A stretch of DNA of 64,000 nt from Nostoc sp. NMS9 (GTDB lineage Bacteria; Cyanobacteriota; Cyanobacteriia; Cyanobacteriales; Nostocaceae), in NCBI RefSeq assembly GCF_017114995.1, contig NZ_JABXKL010000003.1, positions 1-64,000 of the forward strand, given 5' to 3'. Shown in pieces: positions 17,437-27,464 of the stretch. The translations under genes and the position numbers were made by a program. Positions within the stretch are counted from its first letter, which is position 1, and the number at the start of each line of letters is the position of its first letter. Below the pieces are notes generated by a model. The model had not been told where the DNA came from. It did not search any database and was given only the letters and a program-made list of their open reading frames with translations.

Positions 17437-17784
17437 ATGTCATTACAGGCAGTTGGAGCACTTGAAACGAAAGGTTTTCCTGCGGTGCTAGCAGCAGCAG
17501 ATGCGATGGTAAAAGCTGGTCGAGTTACCCTCGTTGGTTATATCAGAGTAGGTAGCGCTCGCTTTACAGTTAATATTCGTGGCGATGTTTCTGAAGTAAA
17601 AGCCGCTATGGCTGCCGGTGTTGAAGCCGCAGAAAATGTTTATGGCGGTACACTTGAATCCTGGGTAATTATTGCTCGTCCCCATGAAAACGTTGAAGCT
17701 GTTCTGCCAATTGGTTACACAGAACAAGTCCAAGGGTATCGAGAATCTGTAGAAAATCCCATTGTTAGATCGAACAATCGATAG
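17437..17784 (+). CDS. ccmK4: Carboxysome shell protein CcmK4
   Basis: 115 residues, single BMC domain ([39 protein letters not shown]) with a standard pore loop RVGS at 37-40 and a C-terminal extension of about 15 residues ([15 protein letters not shown]). It has a good Shine-Dalgarno (AGGAG) 9 bases before the ATG. Partner of CcmK3 in the shell facets of beta-carboxysomes. Ends 30 bases before a hairpin terminator. Confidence 0.92.
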   Translation: MSLQAVGALETKGFPAVLAAADAMVKAGRVTLVGYIRVGSARFTVNIRGDVSEVKAAMAAGVEAAENVYGGTLESWVIIARPHENVEAVLPIGYTEQVQGYRESVENPIVRSNNR

Positions 17785-17813
17785 ATTTAACCTCCTGCGG
17801 GGGAATTCAAAAC

Positions 17814-17851
17814 AAAAACTTCCCATAAATGAATTAAAAGAGAAGTTTTTT
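17814..17851 (+). terminator. Probable Rho-independent terminator of ccmK3-ccmK4
   Basis: AAAAACTTC at 17814-17822 pairs with GAAGTTTTT at 17842-17850, with a further T after the stem and a loop of 19 bases. The T-rich right arm and the position 30 bases after the ccmK4 stop fit an intrinsic terminator, though the loop is long. Confidence 0.55.
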
Positions 17852-17871
17852 GTCAGGCTTCTGATTATCAA

Positions 17872-18790
17872 AACTTTAGAGGATTACATTCATTCTGTTT
17901 TTAGATTTTGCATCAGTTGAATTTTGAAACAGAGGTAAAGCAACTTTCAGAGTCAATAGTCAAAACCAATATTGACTGTTGACTATTCGTTTTTATAAAT
18001 ATAAAAGTTTTAAGAATAACTTACCAATATGAAAGGTGTAGTTGTGACTGAAGCTAGTTTAAAAAAGATAAATTTGCCTATCAATCCCTAGTATCCAAAA
18101 TAGCCTAGGCGTAGCCCGTCGTAGACATCGCCACATCGGATACTGAGACTAATTCTGCGCTATAGCTATAGTATTTATCTAAGATTTTATACAAGGACTT
18201 ACCAAACATTCTTTGAAACGCTAATTACCGTATATACACTTAATTAAATCAACAAATATCACAAAACGTAACTTAATACGATTCAGTTAAAGCCCGATCC
18301 TCCTTAAAAAGCAGGCAATTCAGCCAACTTGTCCGGGGGGTTAGGGAATCTTCCAGGGCAAAATCTCGTTAACACTAAGGATATTGAGATTCAACTAAAT
18401 ATCATACTACCTAAGGGTTTGTACAGAGTTGAAACTTATACTGGTGGAATAACGTCCAACTTTGAGTTAAATTAGATTCGTTTCTCGAATCTGTTACAAA
18501 ATATCAGATTTACCCGATCCATTTCGTGCAAGGTGTATCCTCACCACTTTAAGCAGATTTCTGTTCTCAACTAAAAAACATAACTTTACACAAAGTTTAA
18601 ATTAGCAGAATGTCCCAAATGCTTGATATATATTGGTTTTGGACTTTTTAAAGTAAAAGTAAAACATCAATGTAGAAATTTCTGCATAATTTTAGTGAAT
18701 TCAGACGTAATAAAAGTAGAATCACTGAGCTATTTTCATGAAATTCATGAAATCTGGGGCAGCTGCCAGTTAAACAATTAGGTGGGGCGA
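17872..18790. promoter_or_regulatory. Long non-coding leader/promoter region of hetZ
   Basis: About 900 bases with no credible gene. It is AT-rich with a G-run GGGGGGTTAGGG at about 18336-18347, a perfect palindrome GGCAGCTGCC at 18759-18768, and a direct repeat CATGAAATTCATGAAAT near 18737. Long 5' regions are usual for heterocyst regulators, whose promoters are controlled by HetR and NtcA in Anabaena. I could not find an exact HetR-type GGGN5CCC site. Confidence 0.5.
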
Positions 18791-19978
18791 ATGGGGGTTG
18801 TGATGCAAACTTCAAAATTGAGTTTCGAGGAATGCAATCTCACTATGACAAGGGATGTGGAAAAACTGGCTCTAGATTGGCAAAAGCGCTTGGCTGTTGA
18901 ATGTCCAGATCAAAATGAAGCCGCTAGGCAAAGCATTATTCTCTGGCTGTTGGGATCTGACTCAAAACGGTTCGATCTGTTTAATCCTAAAGAACTCGAT
19001 ATCGCCAAGCAAGCGATGGAATATCGCTGGAGGATTTTACGTCAACGCTACTTGGGGCTGGGGCGAGAACGTGCTTATCGCAACTTGATAACCCGATTGG
19101 GGAGTTTAGTAACATTACGGAATAAGATTCAGACTTGGGTTTCTCTCAGCCGCGATCGCCAGCGCAGTGTGATGGATGTGTTACAAGAAGTACTCCAAGA
19201 ATTACTCCAAAACGACAGCCAGATGCAACAGCAAATGGCTGATATTGCCAAATATACAACCGATAGAAGATTAGGAGATGCTCTGCTATTTGCCAGTTTA
19301 GAAGAATATTGTTTGCGGCCAGTAAGGAATCAACCCCTATTAGCTTACCGATTTGTGAATTATTTGCGTCGCACTCAGCGCGGTGGTTTAACCCAAGTGC
19401 CAGGACGTGATTTGGTTCGACTAGTATCAGAAGAAGTTCTCACAGACGACAGTGACAATCGAGTTAACTTAGTCGATAGTCAGGCGATCGCAGAATATCA
19501 AGAAGCACAACAACTAGAGGAACAACAGGGGCTGCGCCAGTCAGTACAAAAAGAATTTGAAAATTATTTACAAGAAAATCTCGGCACAGAAGCAGTGGAA
19601 TGGCTACGGCTGTATCTGCAAGGTAAGTCCCAGGAAGAGATCGCCAAAAAACTGAATAAGCAGACTAAAGAAGTCTACCGTCTGCGAGAAAAAATTAGTT
19701 ACCATGCTGTACGTGTTTTTGCCCTCAAAGGTAATCCAGAACTCGTAGACAACTGGCTCTCAATTTCCTTGCAAGAACATAACTTGGGATTAACCCAAAA
19801 CCAATGGCAGCAACTTGATGAAAAATTGACTCCTTTAGGGCGGCAGATCCTAAATTTGCGGAGAGCAGGTAATTCAATAGAAGCCATCGCTGAACAGTTA
19901 AAACTCAAAACCCATCAAGTGCTAGGCGAATGGACGAAAGTCTATCTTGCAGCCCAAGCTTTAAGAACCCAGGAGTAG
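18791..19978 (+). CDS. hetZ: Heterocyst differentiation regulator HetZ
   Basis: 395 residues from ATG at 18791, which has AGGTGG 9 bases upstream (GTG at 18782 and ATG at 18803 are also in frame). The sequence LSFEECNLTMTRDVEKLALDWQ.., RQRYLGLGRERAYRNLITRLGSL and the helix-turn-helix-like EEIAKKLNKQTKEVYRLREKI near 287-307 fit HetZ, about 400 residues. HetZ is a DNA-binding regulator directly controlled by HetR and needed for early heterocyst differentiation. The next gene is patU, as in other Nostocales. Recognition is from memory of the family and the gene order. Confidence 0.85.
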   Translation: MGVVMQTSKLSFEECNLTMTRDVEKLALDWQKRLAVECPDQNEAARQSIILWLLGSDSKRFDLFNPKELDIAKQAMEYRWRILRQRYLGLGRERAYRNLITRLGSLVTLRNKIQTWVSLSRDRQRSVMDVLQEVLQELLQNDSQMQQQMADIAKYTTDRRLGDALLFASLEEYCLRPVRNQPLLAYRFVNYLRRTQRGGLTQVPGRDLVRLVSEEVLTDDSDNRVNLVDSQAIAEYQEAQQLEEQQGLRQSVQKEFENYLQENLGTEAVEWLRLYLQGKSQEEIAKKLNKQTKEVYRLREKISYHAVRVFALKGNPELVDNWLSISLQEHNLGLTQNQWQQLDEKLTPLGRQILNLRRAGNSIEAIAEQLKLKTHQVLGEWTKVYLAAQALRTQE

Positions 19979-20254
19979 CCTGTAGTGGAAAATGGAAAAT
20001 GGGAAATGTGGGGCCCCCTCTGGGGATAAGGGGTAATGGGGAGTGGAAACCAGGGAAGCAGGGGAGAATAATTAATACCTAATACCCAATCCCCAATCCT
20101 CAGTATTATCCCCGATCCATAATCTAAAATTCATCTTCTACTTACATTTACTTAAGTATATATAATTGGAATTTTAACAATATAACAAAGTATCTTTATT
20201 AACTACCTATTGAATTAGAGGCAAAATATAACTAAACACCAACGAATCAAATGT

Positions 20255-21523
20255 ATGTTGTCTTCAAAGGACGAACTAAATGATACCGCAGCAAATGGAC
20301 AGCAAATGCTAACTGCTGCTCAAACTAGGTGGGAGGAAGGAGGCGATCGCGAACAAATATTCCACCTGATTGATCATCTTTTGTCCTTTGAAGCTTGCCT
20401 CTACCACCAAATTTTGCCCTTTGGATTAGAAGACAAAAACCTCTTGCTAGGCATGGTTCATCCACAAGAGAGCGAAGCCCTAGATTACGTTAGTCGCATT
20501 TTGTCTTCTATCAATTGCACAGTGGTGATTGAGGCGATCGCAGTCGATGCCCATCGCAGAATACTATCAGCCTACCTCAACCATAAGAATACATCCCAGC
20601 TAGATGCAAAACTTGTGCATCAGCCAACAGTGGACTTTCCCCCAAGAAATAGCCCACCTACGATTGCTGACATATTTAATCTTTCCTTAGATGCCGACTC
20701 GGAATCAAATCAACAACCAATATTGATGGTGTTTCAGACGCAAAAGCGTCAAAATTCTGGTCAGCGGGTAGACTTGCCTCCTATCCCAGAGCCAGACCAA
20801 TCATCTCAAACTACGACGTTCTTGACCCCTATTTCCAGAACTCAACCGGGAGAGAATTCTGAAGCCACATCATCAAACAATTTACCTATTTTTCCCACAC
20901 AAGCTTCCGAACTACTGAGTTCCATTGAGTTCCTAAAAACACTGCCACCCAAAAAATTACTAGAAGAATTACTAGGGCGAATCCTAGCTGGGGGAATTGG
21001 TCGTCTGTACTTAGAAAGACAAGCTTATGAAGGCAGAATACTGTGGAGTGACAATGGAGTTTTGCAGTCTGTATTAGACAAACTGCCGCTCTCAGTTTTC
21101 CAAGGAGTACTGAATGAATTAAAGCGGTTTGCTTCCTTGCCTGTAACCACGGTTGCAGAACCAAAACAGGTAGAAAAGGAATACGTATATCAAAAAAATC
21201 GCTTATTATTACGCTTGCGAGTCATGCCGGGAATCTATGGCGAAGAGGCAACACTCCAAGTATTGCGGGGAGCAGCATTAAAATTCTATCAACAACAGCA
21301 GTTGACGCGTCTAGGCCGCGATGCTTTAGGAATTTCTCAGCAACTAAGCATCAAGTTACATGAACTACAAGAACGACTTTTACTGAATCCTAGCCTTGAT
21401 TCTCAGCAATTAGAGGCTTTAGTTGCCCTAAATCAATTAGTGAAAAATTTAGACCAACAGATCAAAATACTGGTACTAAATAGCAATCTATCAACAAAGA
21501 GTAAATCATCGGTCAGTAAGTGA
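20255..21523 (+). CDS. patU: Heterocyst pattern protein PatU
   Basis: 422 residues from ATG at 20255. An N-terminal domain (about 35-125) with EACLYHQILPFGLEDKNLLLGMVHPQES..ALDYVSRIL resembles the N-terminal domain of type II/IV secretion ATPases. A Pro/Ser/Thr-rich linker follows, then a C-terminal domain from about residue 215 (PPKKLLEELLGRILAGGIGRLYLE..) ending in a helical tail. Its place after hetZ and its length match PatU of Nostoc punctiforme, which is split into patU5 and patU3 in Anabaena PCC 7120. PatU3 works with HetZ in heterocyst patterning. Here the gene is intact and unsplit. Confidence 0.78.
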   Translation: MLSSKDELNDTAANGQQMLTAAQTRWEEGGDREQIFHLIDHLLSFEACLYHQILPFGLEDKNLLLGMVHPQESEALDYVSRILSSINCTVVIEAIAVDAHRRILSAYLNHKNTSQLDAKLVHQPTVDFPPRNSPPTIADIFNLSLDADSESNQQPILMVFQTQKRQNSGQRVDLPPIPEPDQSSQTTTFLTPISRTQPGENSEATSSNNLPIFPTQASELLSSIEFLKTLPPKKLLEELLGRILAGGIGRLYLERQAYEGRILWSDNGVLQSVLDKLPLSVFQGVLNELKRFASLPVTTVAEPKQVEKEYVYQKNRLLLRLRVMPGIYGEEATLQVLRGAALKFYQQQQLTRLGRDALGISQQLSIKLHELQERLLLNPSLDSQQLEALVALNQLVKNLDQQIKILVLNSNLSTKSKSSVSK

Positions 21524-21712
21524 AAACGCTGATTTCGTTCGCATACATAATTGTTATGTTGTAATTGAATCCTAGACTGATAAAGCTTAGAGATTCATCT
21601 CTAAATAAATACAAATTTTGCGATCGTATTCTGAGTAAGATTACGGTTTAAACAAACTTAATAGTAGCAAAGTTAGTTTCCCACTTTTGAATCCTATTGT
21701 TGCAAATATTTC

Positions 21713-22396
21713 ATGCTAACTGAGGTTTTTAGTGAACTTTTCCCCTTAATGAGTACAGCCAATCCACAGACATTGGAATGGCTACTCAACGTTGCAATTG
21801 AACATGAATACCCATCTGGGCGAGCCGTTGTGATGGAAGATGCTTGGGGTAACGCCGTTTACTTTGTGGTTTCTGGTTGGGTCAAAGTCCGGCGTACCGT
21901 CGGGGAAGATTCAGTAGCTCTGGCAATTTTTGGGCGTGGCGATTTTTTTGGAGAAATGGCAATTTTGGATGAATCTCCACGCTCAACTGATGTCATTGCC
22001 CTTTCACCGGTGAAGTTGCTTAGTATCTCCAGAGAGCGGTTTATTCAAATATTGTTTAAAGACCCACAGTTACATCACCGAATGTTGCAACTGATGGTGC
22101 GGCGATTGCGGCAAATTAACCTGCGCTTACAAATGCGGTCTTCACCACCAGCGGTTAAACTCGCCCATACCCTAGTGACTTTGGGTGAAAGCTATGGTCA
22201 GGAATCAGACTTAGGAAGAGAAATTTTTAACATTCCCTTTAAAGATTTAGCAGAGGTGACAGAAATCGGTGTTGAAGAAACCACCAAAATCATGGAAAAA
22301 CTACATGAAAAAGGGTGGATCAAAATTGATAGCGCCAACAACATCACTTATCTTGTGAACTTCAAACAGTTGATGAACTTGGCTGGGAAAGTGTAA
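21713..22396 (+). CDS. Crp/Fnr family transcriptional regulator
   Basis: 227 residues: a cyclic-nucleotide-binding beta barrel at about 15-125 and a winged helix-turn-helix at about 150-220 (IPFKDLAEVTEIGVEETTKIMEKLHEKGWIKI). The phosphate-binding cassette FGEMAILDESPRST keeps the Glu and Arg-Ser expected for cAMP or cGMP binding. It lacks the sequence features I recall of NtcA. It follows patU by 190 bases on the same strand; no evidence that they share a transcript. Targets unknown. Confidence 0.88.
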   Translation: MLTEVFSELFPLMSTANPQTLEWLLNVAIEHEYPSGRAVVMEDAWGNAVYFVVSGWVKVRRTVGEDSVALAIFGRGDFFGEMAILDESPRSTDVIALSPVKLLSISRERFIQILFKDPQLHHRMLQLMVRRLRQINLRLQMRSSPPAVKLAHTLVTLGESYGQESDLGREIFNIPFKDLAEVTEIGVEETTKIMEKLHEKGWIKIDSANNITYLVNFKQLMNLAGKV

Positions 22397-22550
22397 TTTT
22401 TTTATCCGATTCTCGCGTAGCTTGCTTCTTTGTAAGTTTAACGCCAGAGATTTTGGATGATGATGAACGAAAGACGGTTTGCGTGCGATGTTAAAAGCAA
22501 ATTTGTCATGATGGGGAAATTACCCATTGATTATTAACTCAGCACGCAAG

Positions 22551-24332
22551 ATGACTAAAGCAACAGCAATTCGTCCCAACACCTACCTCCAAGAAACCGA
22601 GCCAACGATTCATTACCTGGTGGCAATGTCCCAACCAGAAACCCATCTGTTTGAGGTGACTTTACACCTTGTCGATTATTCCTCACCGATTCTCGATTTA
22701 AAACTGCCAGTGTGGACACCTGGTTCCTATTTAGTCCGGGAATACGCGAAGAATTTACAGGATTTTGAGGCTTTTGCAGAGAATAAGCCTTTAAATTGGC
22801 GGAAAATCGGTAAAAATCACTGGCAGATAGACAAAATAGATGTTTCAGAATTAACTGTACGTTACCGCATTTTTGCCAATGAGCTATCGGTACGAACAAA
22901 TCACTTAGATAGCACCCACGGTTATTTTAACGGTGCGGCACTATTTTTTAGAATACCTGGCTGGGATAAGCAACCCATTCGCGTCACCATCGTACCACCA
23001 CAGCCGGAATGGCAGGTAACTACTGCCTTACCACCCGTTGGTGAAGAAACGAATACTTTCTTAGCTAGCGATTTTGATACTCTTGTGGATACTCCCTTTG
23101 AGATTGGTAGCCACCAATTGTATAAATTTGAGGTATTAGGAAAACCCCATGAATTGGCAATCTGGGGGCAAGGTAATTATCAAGCCCAGCAGATGATTGC
23201 TGATATCCAAAAAATTATTCAGGTAGAAGCGCAGATGTTCCGCGGTTTGCCATATCAAAGATATGTGTTTCTGCTACATTTATTTAGCCAAGCTTTTGGC
23301 GGTTTGGAGCATAAAGACTCTTGCTCGTTAATTTACCAGCGTTTTGGATTTCGCGCTCAGGAAAAATACGATCGCTTTCTTCAATTAGTTGCACACGAGT
23401 TCTTTCACTTATGGAATGTCAAGCGAATTCGCCCAAAAGCATTAGAGGTTTTTGATTACGACCAAGAAAACTATACACCATCATTGTGGTTTTGTGAGGG
23501 CACTACTAGTTACTACGACTTGTTAATTCCTTTGCGGGCGGGAATTTATGATGTTCAATCGTATTTGAATAACTTGGGTAAGGAAATTACCAAATATGAA
23601 ACTACACCGGGGCGCAAGATACAACCCGTTTCCGAGTCGAGTTTTGATGCCTGGATAAAACTCTATCGCCCAGATGCCAATAGCGGTAATTCCCAAATTT
23701 CCTACTATTTAAAAGGAGAAATGGTATCGTTGTTGCTGGATTTGCTGATTCGCTCTACTCACAACAATCAGCACTCCCTTGATGACGTGATGCTGAAAAT
23801 GTGGCAGCAATTTGGGCAAGATGAAATTGGCTATACCCCAAAACAGTTGCAAGAAGTTATCGAATCTGTTGCCGGAATCGATTTGACTGATTTCTTTAAA
23901 CGCTACATTGATAGTACTGATGATTTGCCTTTCAATCAGTATTTAGAACCCTTTGGCTTGCAGTTGGTAGCTGAACAGCAGGAAGAACCTTACTTGGGCG
24001 TGAGAATAAATACAGAAAATGGGCGGGAGATCGTTAAGTTTGTGGAGACTGGTTCACCTGCACAAGTAGGCGGAATTGATGCAGGTGATGAGTTGTTAGC
24101 AATTGATGGGATTAAGATAACGGCGGGTGGCTTAAGCGATCGCCTGAAAGATTACCAACTCAAGGATAGCATCCAAGTCGCAGTTTTTCACCAAGACGAA
24201 CTGCGTATCTATTCCATCACCCTAGCGTCACCACATCCAACTAGATATCAGGTAAAGCCTGTTGAACATCCTAACTCCACACAGCAGCAAAACTTTGCTG
24301 GATGGCTTGGGGCTGCGATCGCAACTGTTTAA
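22551..24332 (+). CDS. M61 family metallopeptidase with PDZ domain
   Basis: 593 residues from ATG at 22551. The N-terminal beta domain (IHYLVAMSQPETHLFEVTLHLV) leads to the gluzincin centre VAHEFFHLWNVKRIRP (HExxH) with the downstream glutamate in LWFCEGTTSYYD. A PDZ domain occupies about 490-560 (YLGVRIN..VETGSPAQVGGIDAGDELLAIDG). Matches the M61 glycyl-aminopeptidase family, which prefer small N-terminal residues. No signal peptide, so likely cytoplasmic. Normal length. Confidence 0.93.
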   Translation: MTKATAIRPNTYLQETEPTIHYLVAMSQPETHLFEVTLHLVDYSSPILDLKLPVWTPGSYLVREYAKNLQDFEAFAENKPLNWRKIGKNHWQIDKIDVSELTVRYRIFANELSVRTNHLDSTHGYFNGAALFFRIPGWDKQPIRVTIVPPQPEWQVTTALPPVGEETNTFLASDFDTLVDTPFEIGSHQLYKFEVLGKPHELAIWGQGNYQAQQMIADIQKIIQVEAQMFRGLPYQRYVFLLHLFSQAFGGLEHKDSCSLIYQRFGFRAQEKYDRFLQLVAHEFFHLWNVKRIRPKALEVFDYDQENYTPSLWFCEGTTSYYDLLIPLRAGIYDVQSYLNNLGKEITKYETTPGRKIQPVSESSFDAWIKLYRPDANSGNSQISYYLKGEMVSLLLDLLIRSTHNNQHSLDDVMLKMWQQFGQDEIGYTPKQLQEVIESVAGIDLTDFFKRYIDSTDDLPFNQYLEPFGLQLVAEQQEEPYLGVRINTENGREIVKFVETGSPAQVGGIDAGDELLAIDGIKITAGGLSDRLKDYQLKDSIQVAVFHQDELRIYSITLASPHPTRYQVKPVEHPNSTQQQNFAGWLGAAIATV

Positions 24333-24423
24333 TAAAGGGGCATTGGGCATTGGGCATTGGGCATTGCTTATTTCTCTCCTCTGCTCCCCTGCTCCCCTGC
24401 TCCCCTGCTCCCAATCCCCACTT

Positions 24424-26193
24424 CTAAGCCGTTCTCACCGCCCCAGAGTAAATCAAACCCCGTTGTAGATCCAGCGTTATAATCGCTCCGTCCCGAATCA
24501 CCTGCGTTGCCTGCTTAACGCCGACAATCACTGGTACACCGAGACGCAAGCCAATCACTGCTGCATGACTTGTGAGACTTTCTTCTTCCGTAATAATCCC
24601 GGCAGCTTTCCGAATTGCCTCGACAAAATCGGCACTAGTGCGGGGTGCAACTAATATGTCTCCAGGATTAAAGTTACTCACATCCATGCCAGTACTAGCT
24701 ACCCGTGCGCGACCACTTACTGAACCTTGTCCCAGTCCAATTCCATGACCTAGTACTGCCGTTACTACCTCTACCTTAATCAAATCTGTAGAGCCAGAAA
24801 TCCCCTGGAGTGTACCAGCCGTCATCACGACTAAATCTCCCTGAGACAGTAACTTAAGTTCCTGAGCCACGTTAATCGCAGCTTGAAATGTCTGACCGGT
24901 CGAAGGCAATCCTAGCACTAACAGCGGTTTTACTCCCCACACCATCTGTAGCTGCCGCGCCACATTTACATGGGGTGTCACTGCCAAAATCGGTGTGTGA
25001 GGACGGAACTTAGAGACATTGCGAGCTGTTGCCCCCGTTTGCGTTAGGGTCATAATTGCCGCTGCACCTAGTTGTTCGGCAATTTGACCAACAGCTTGAC
25101 TAATCGCATTGGGAATAGAGCGTCGGGCATCTCTGGCAGAACGTAAGTTTAAGTGTTGGGCTTCTTCTTGCTCCATACGTTCGGCAATTCGCGCCATCGT
25201 CGCCACTGCTTCTACAGGGAAGCTACCCACAGCGGTTTCATTGGAGAGCATCACCGCGTCTGTGCCATCTAAAATCGCATTTGCCACATCCGACACTTCC
25301 GCGCGAGTGGGACGGGGATTGCTCACCATGCTATCTAACATCTGAGTAGCGGTGATGATCGGAATCCCCAAGCGATTTGCTGTCGCAATTAGCCGCTTTT
25401 GGAGTACCGGAACATCTTCCGCTGGTAATTCCACCCCTAAGTCGCCTCTGGCAACCATCACACCATCACACAAAGCCAGAATCGCTTCCATTTGTTCAAT
25501 GGCTTCGTGCTTTTCAATTTTGGCAACCACTGGCACTTGTTTGCCTGTACTAGAAATTAGTTCTTTAATTTCGATCATGTCCTGGGGATTGCGGACAAAG
25601 GAAAGTGCCACCCAATCGACACCTTGATCTAGACCAAACATTAGATCCTCTCGGTCTTTATCGGTCATTGCCTTAATTGACAGGTAAACGCCGGGAAAGT
25701 TTACGCCTTTATTGTTAGAAAGTTTACCAGGCACGGTGATCCGACAATGCAAATCACCTTTGTCCCGATTAATTTCCTCCACCAGCATTTCTACTCGTCC
25801 ATCATCAAGGAGGATTTTTGCCCCGACTGGGACTTCTTCGGCTAAATAATCGTAGGTGACACAGCTAATTTCTTGAGTACCTACCACTGGACGATTTGTC
25901 AAGGTGAAGCGATCGCCTTTTGCCAAAACTATAGACCCGTTGTCAAACTTCCCCAAGCGAATTTTTGGGCCCTGCAAATCTTGGAGAATAGCTACTGGCT
26001 GATTTAATTCAAAAGCGGTTTGCCGAATTAAGCGAATACTACGCTGATGGTCGGCATGAGTTCCGTGGGAGAAGTTTAGCCGCAGCGTCGTGGCTCCCGC
26101 TTCAATAATCGCCTTGAGCATTTCAGGACTGCTAGTGGCGGGGCCAATAGTAGCGACAATTTTTGTCCGGCGCAGAGAATCTCTTAATTGCAT
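24424..26193 (-). CDS. pyk: Pyruvate kinase
   Basis: 589 residues. It converts phosphoenolpyruvate and ADP to pyruvate and ATP. The barrel with TKIVATIGPATSSPEML, LRLNFSHG and the active site VARGDLGVELP is present, then TATQMLDSM, the C domain, and an extra PEP-utilising mobile domain at the end (TSHAAVIGLRLGVPVIVG). The extended type is common in cyanobacteria and Bacillus. It is convergent with the peptidase gene; the short gap contains GGGCATT repeats. Confidence 0.96.
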   Translation of the reverse strand: MQLRDSLRRTKIVATIGPATSSPEMLKAIIEAGATTLRLNFSHGTHADHQRSIRLIRQTAFELNQPVAILQDLQGPKIRLGKFDNGSIVLAKGDRFTLTNRPVVGTQEISCVTYDYLAEEVPVGAKILLDDGRVEMLVEEINRDKGDLHCRITVPGKLSNNKGVNFPGVYLSIKAMTDKDREDLMFGLDQGVDWVALSFVRNPQDMIEIKELISSTGKQVPVVAKIEKHEAIEQMEAILALCDGVMVARGDLGVELPAEDVPVLQKRLIATANRLGIPIITATQMLDSMVSNPRPTRAEVSDVANAILDGTDAVMLSNETAVGSFPVEAVATMARIAERMEQEEAQHLNLRSARDARRSIPNAISQAVGQIAEQLGAAAIMTLTQTGATARNVSKFRPHTPILAVTPHVNVARQLQMVWGVKPLLVLGLPSTGQTFQAAINVAQELKLLSQGDLVVMTAGTLQGISGSTDLIKVEVVTAVLGHGIGLGQGSVSGRARVASTGMDVSNFNPGDILVAPRTSADFVEAIRKAAGIITEEESLTSHAAVIGLRLGVPVIVGVKQATQVIRDGAIITLDLQRGLIYSGAVRTA

Positions 26194-26573
26194 AGGGGCT
26201 GAAGTTAGGGAGCTATCTGGGAAGTCATCGTAACTTAAGTGGCATCTCCTTTTCAGTCACTGCTATATCAATCAGATATAAGCAGTTAGATGAGGGTTTA
26301 TGGGAGGTGGGGGCTGTGGGATAGACTAGATATAGTACATCAATCTTGTATACATCCTCCCAACGAAGGAGTTTATTCCATCAACTTCTTGCCGATTGTC
26401 ATACCCCACTTATCAGTAAAGACTAGGCTTCGTCTGGAATCATAGCGTTATTCATCTGCTGATATGCAAAGCTGTGGATAAATCTTGCCATACAAAACTT
26501 TGCAAAACTTTATTATTCACTAATATTTATCGTATATTCGTAATGTCTGCTGAAGAAGGAGTCAATCTAAAAG
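26194..26573. other. Divergent promoter region between pyk and crtR
   Basis: 380 bases without a gene. It must contain the promoters of pyk (left) and crtR (right). A repeat-like CAAAACTTTGCAAAACTTT lies near 26495, and GAAGGAG at 26554-26560 is a Shine-Dalgarno-like site for crtR. I see no clear regulator site. Confidence 0.5.
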
Positions 26574-27464
26574 ATGATCGCATCGGAGGCACAAAAGCCA
26601 CTGACAATCCCACCCAAGGAATTTTTAGCGCCTCCCGGTGATTTCAATCCGACGCTGCTGTTGTTTTCTGTTGCTGTGGCCATGCTGGTGTTATCCAACT
26701 TTGGTTACTGGCTTTGGGAATGGCCGCACTGGCTATGCTTTTGCGTTAACACGATTGCCTTGCATTGTGCTGGAACAGTAATTCATGATGCCTGTCACCA
26801 ATCTGCCCATCGCAACCGGGTGATGAATGCGATGTTAGGGCATGGTAGTGCGTTGATGCTAGCTTTTGCTTTTCCAGTATTTACGCGGGTGCATTTACAG
26901 CATCATGGACATGTTAATCATCCTAAAGACGACCCAGATCATTATGTCTCTACGGGTGGCCCGCTGTGGCTGATTGCAGTCCGCTTCTTGTACCACGAGG
27001 TGTTTTTCTTTCAACGGCAACTGTGGCGTAAATATGAGCTACTAGAATGGTTTATCAGCCGCTTAATTGTCGGTGTAATTGTTTATACATCAGTGCAATA
27101 CCACTTTTTGGGTTACATTCTCAATTTTTGGTTTATACCGGCTTTTGTAGTCGGGATAGCACTGGGATTATTTTTCGACTATTTGCCCCATCGTCCTTTT
27201 GCAGAGCGCGATCGCTGGAAAAATGCTCGCGTTTATCCTAACCCGATTCTCAATATCTTGATTATGGGACAGAATTACCACTTAATTCATCATTTGTGGC
27301 CTTCGATTCCCTGGTATAATTATCAACCTGCATACTATGTGATGAAGCCCCTGTTAGATGAAAAAGGATGTTATCAAACTTCAGGATTGTTGCAGAAAAA
27401 GGACTTTTTTGAGTTTGTTTATGACATCTTTTTAGGAATTCGGTTTCATCATCAAAAAGAATAG
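26574..27464 (+). CDS. crtR: Beta-carotene hydroxylase CrtR
   Basis: 296 residues, a membrane fatty-acid-desaturase-type di-iron enzyme. Histidine boxes are HDACH near 63, HLQHHGH near 105 and HLIHH near 233, with four hydrophobic segments between them. The start GDFNPTLLLFSV..LSNFGYWLWEWPHW and the end match CrtR, which adds 3-hydroxyl groups to beta-carotene (zeaxanthin) or deoxy-myxol (myxol). GAAGGAG lies 13 bases before the ATG. The last 12 bases of the gene recur at 29.6 kb as part of a direct repeat. Confidence 0.92.
   Translation: MIASEAQKPLTIPPKEFLAPPGDFNPTLLLFSVAVAMLVLSNFGYWLWEWPHWLCFCVNTIALHCAGTVIHDACHQSAHRNRVMNAMLGHGSALMLAFAFPVFTRVHLQHHGHVNHPKDDPDHYVSTGGPLWLIAVRFLYHEVFFFQRQLWRKYELLEWFISRLIVGVIVYTSVQYHFLGYILNFWFIPAFVVGIALGLFFDYLPHRPFAERDRWKNARVYPNPILNILIMGQNYHLIHHLWPSIPWYNYQPAYYVMKPLLDEKGCYQTSGLLQKKDFFEFVYDIFLGIRFHHQKE

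Noticed and set aside
18332..18350. G-run upstream of hetZ as a HetR site
   Set aside because: Only a half-like GGGGTTA; the GGGN5CCC inverted arrangement is absent.
21713..22396. Crp/Fnr protein as NtcA
   Set aside because: The effector-domain and recognition-helix sequences differ from those I recall for NtcA; only the family fold is shared.
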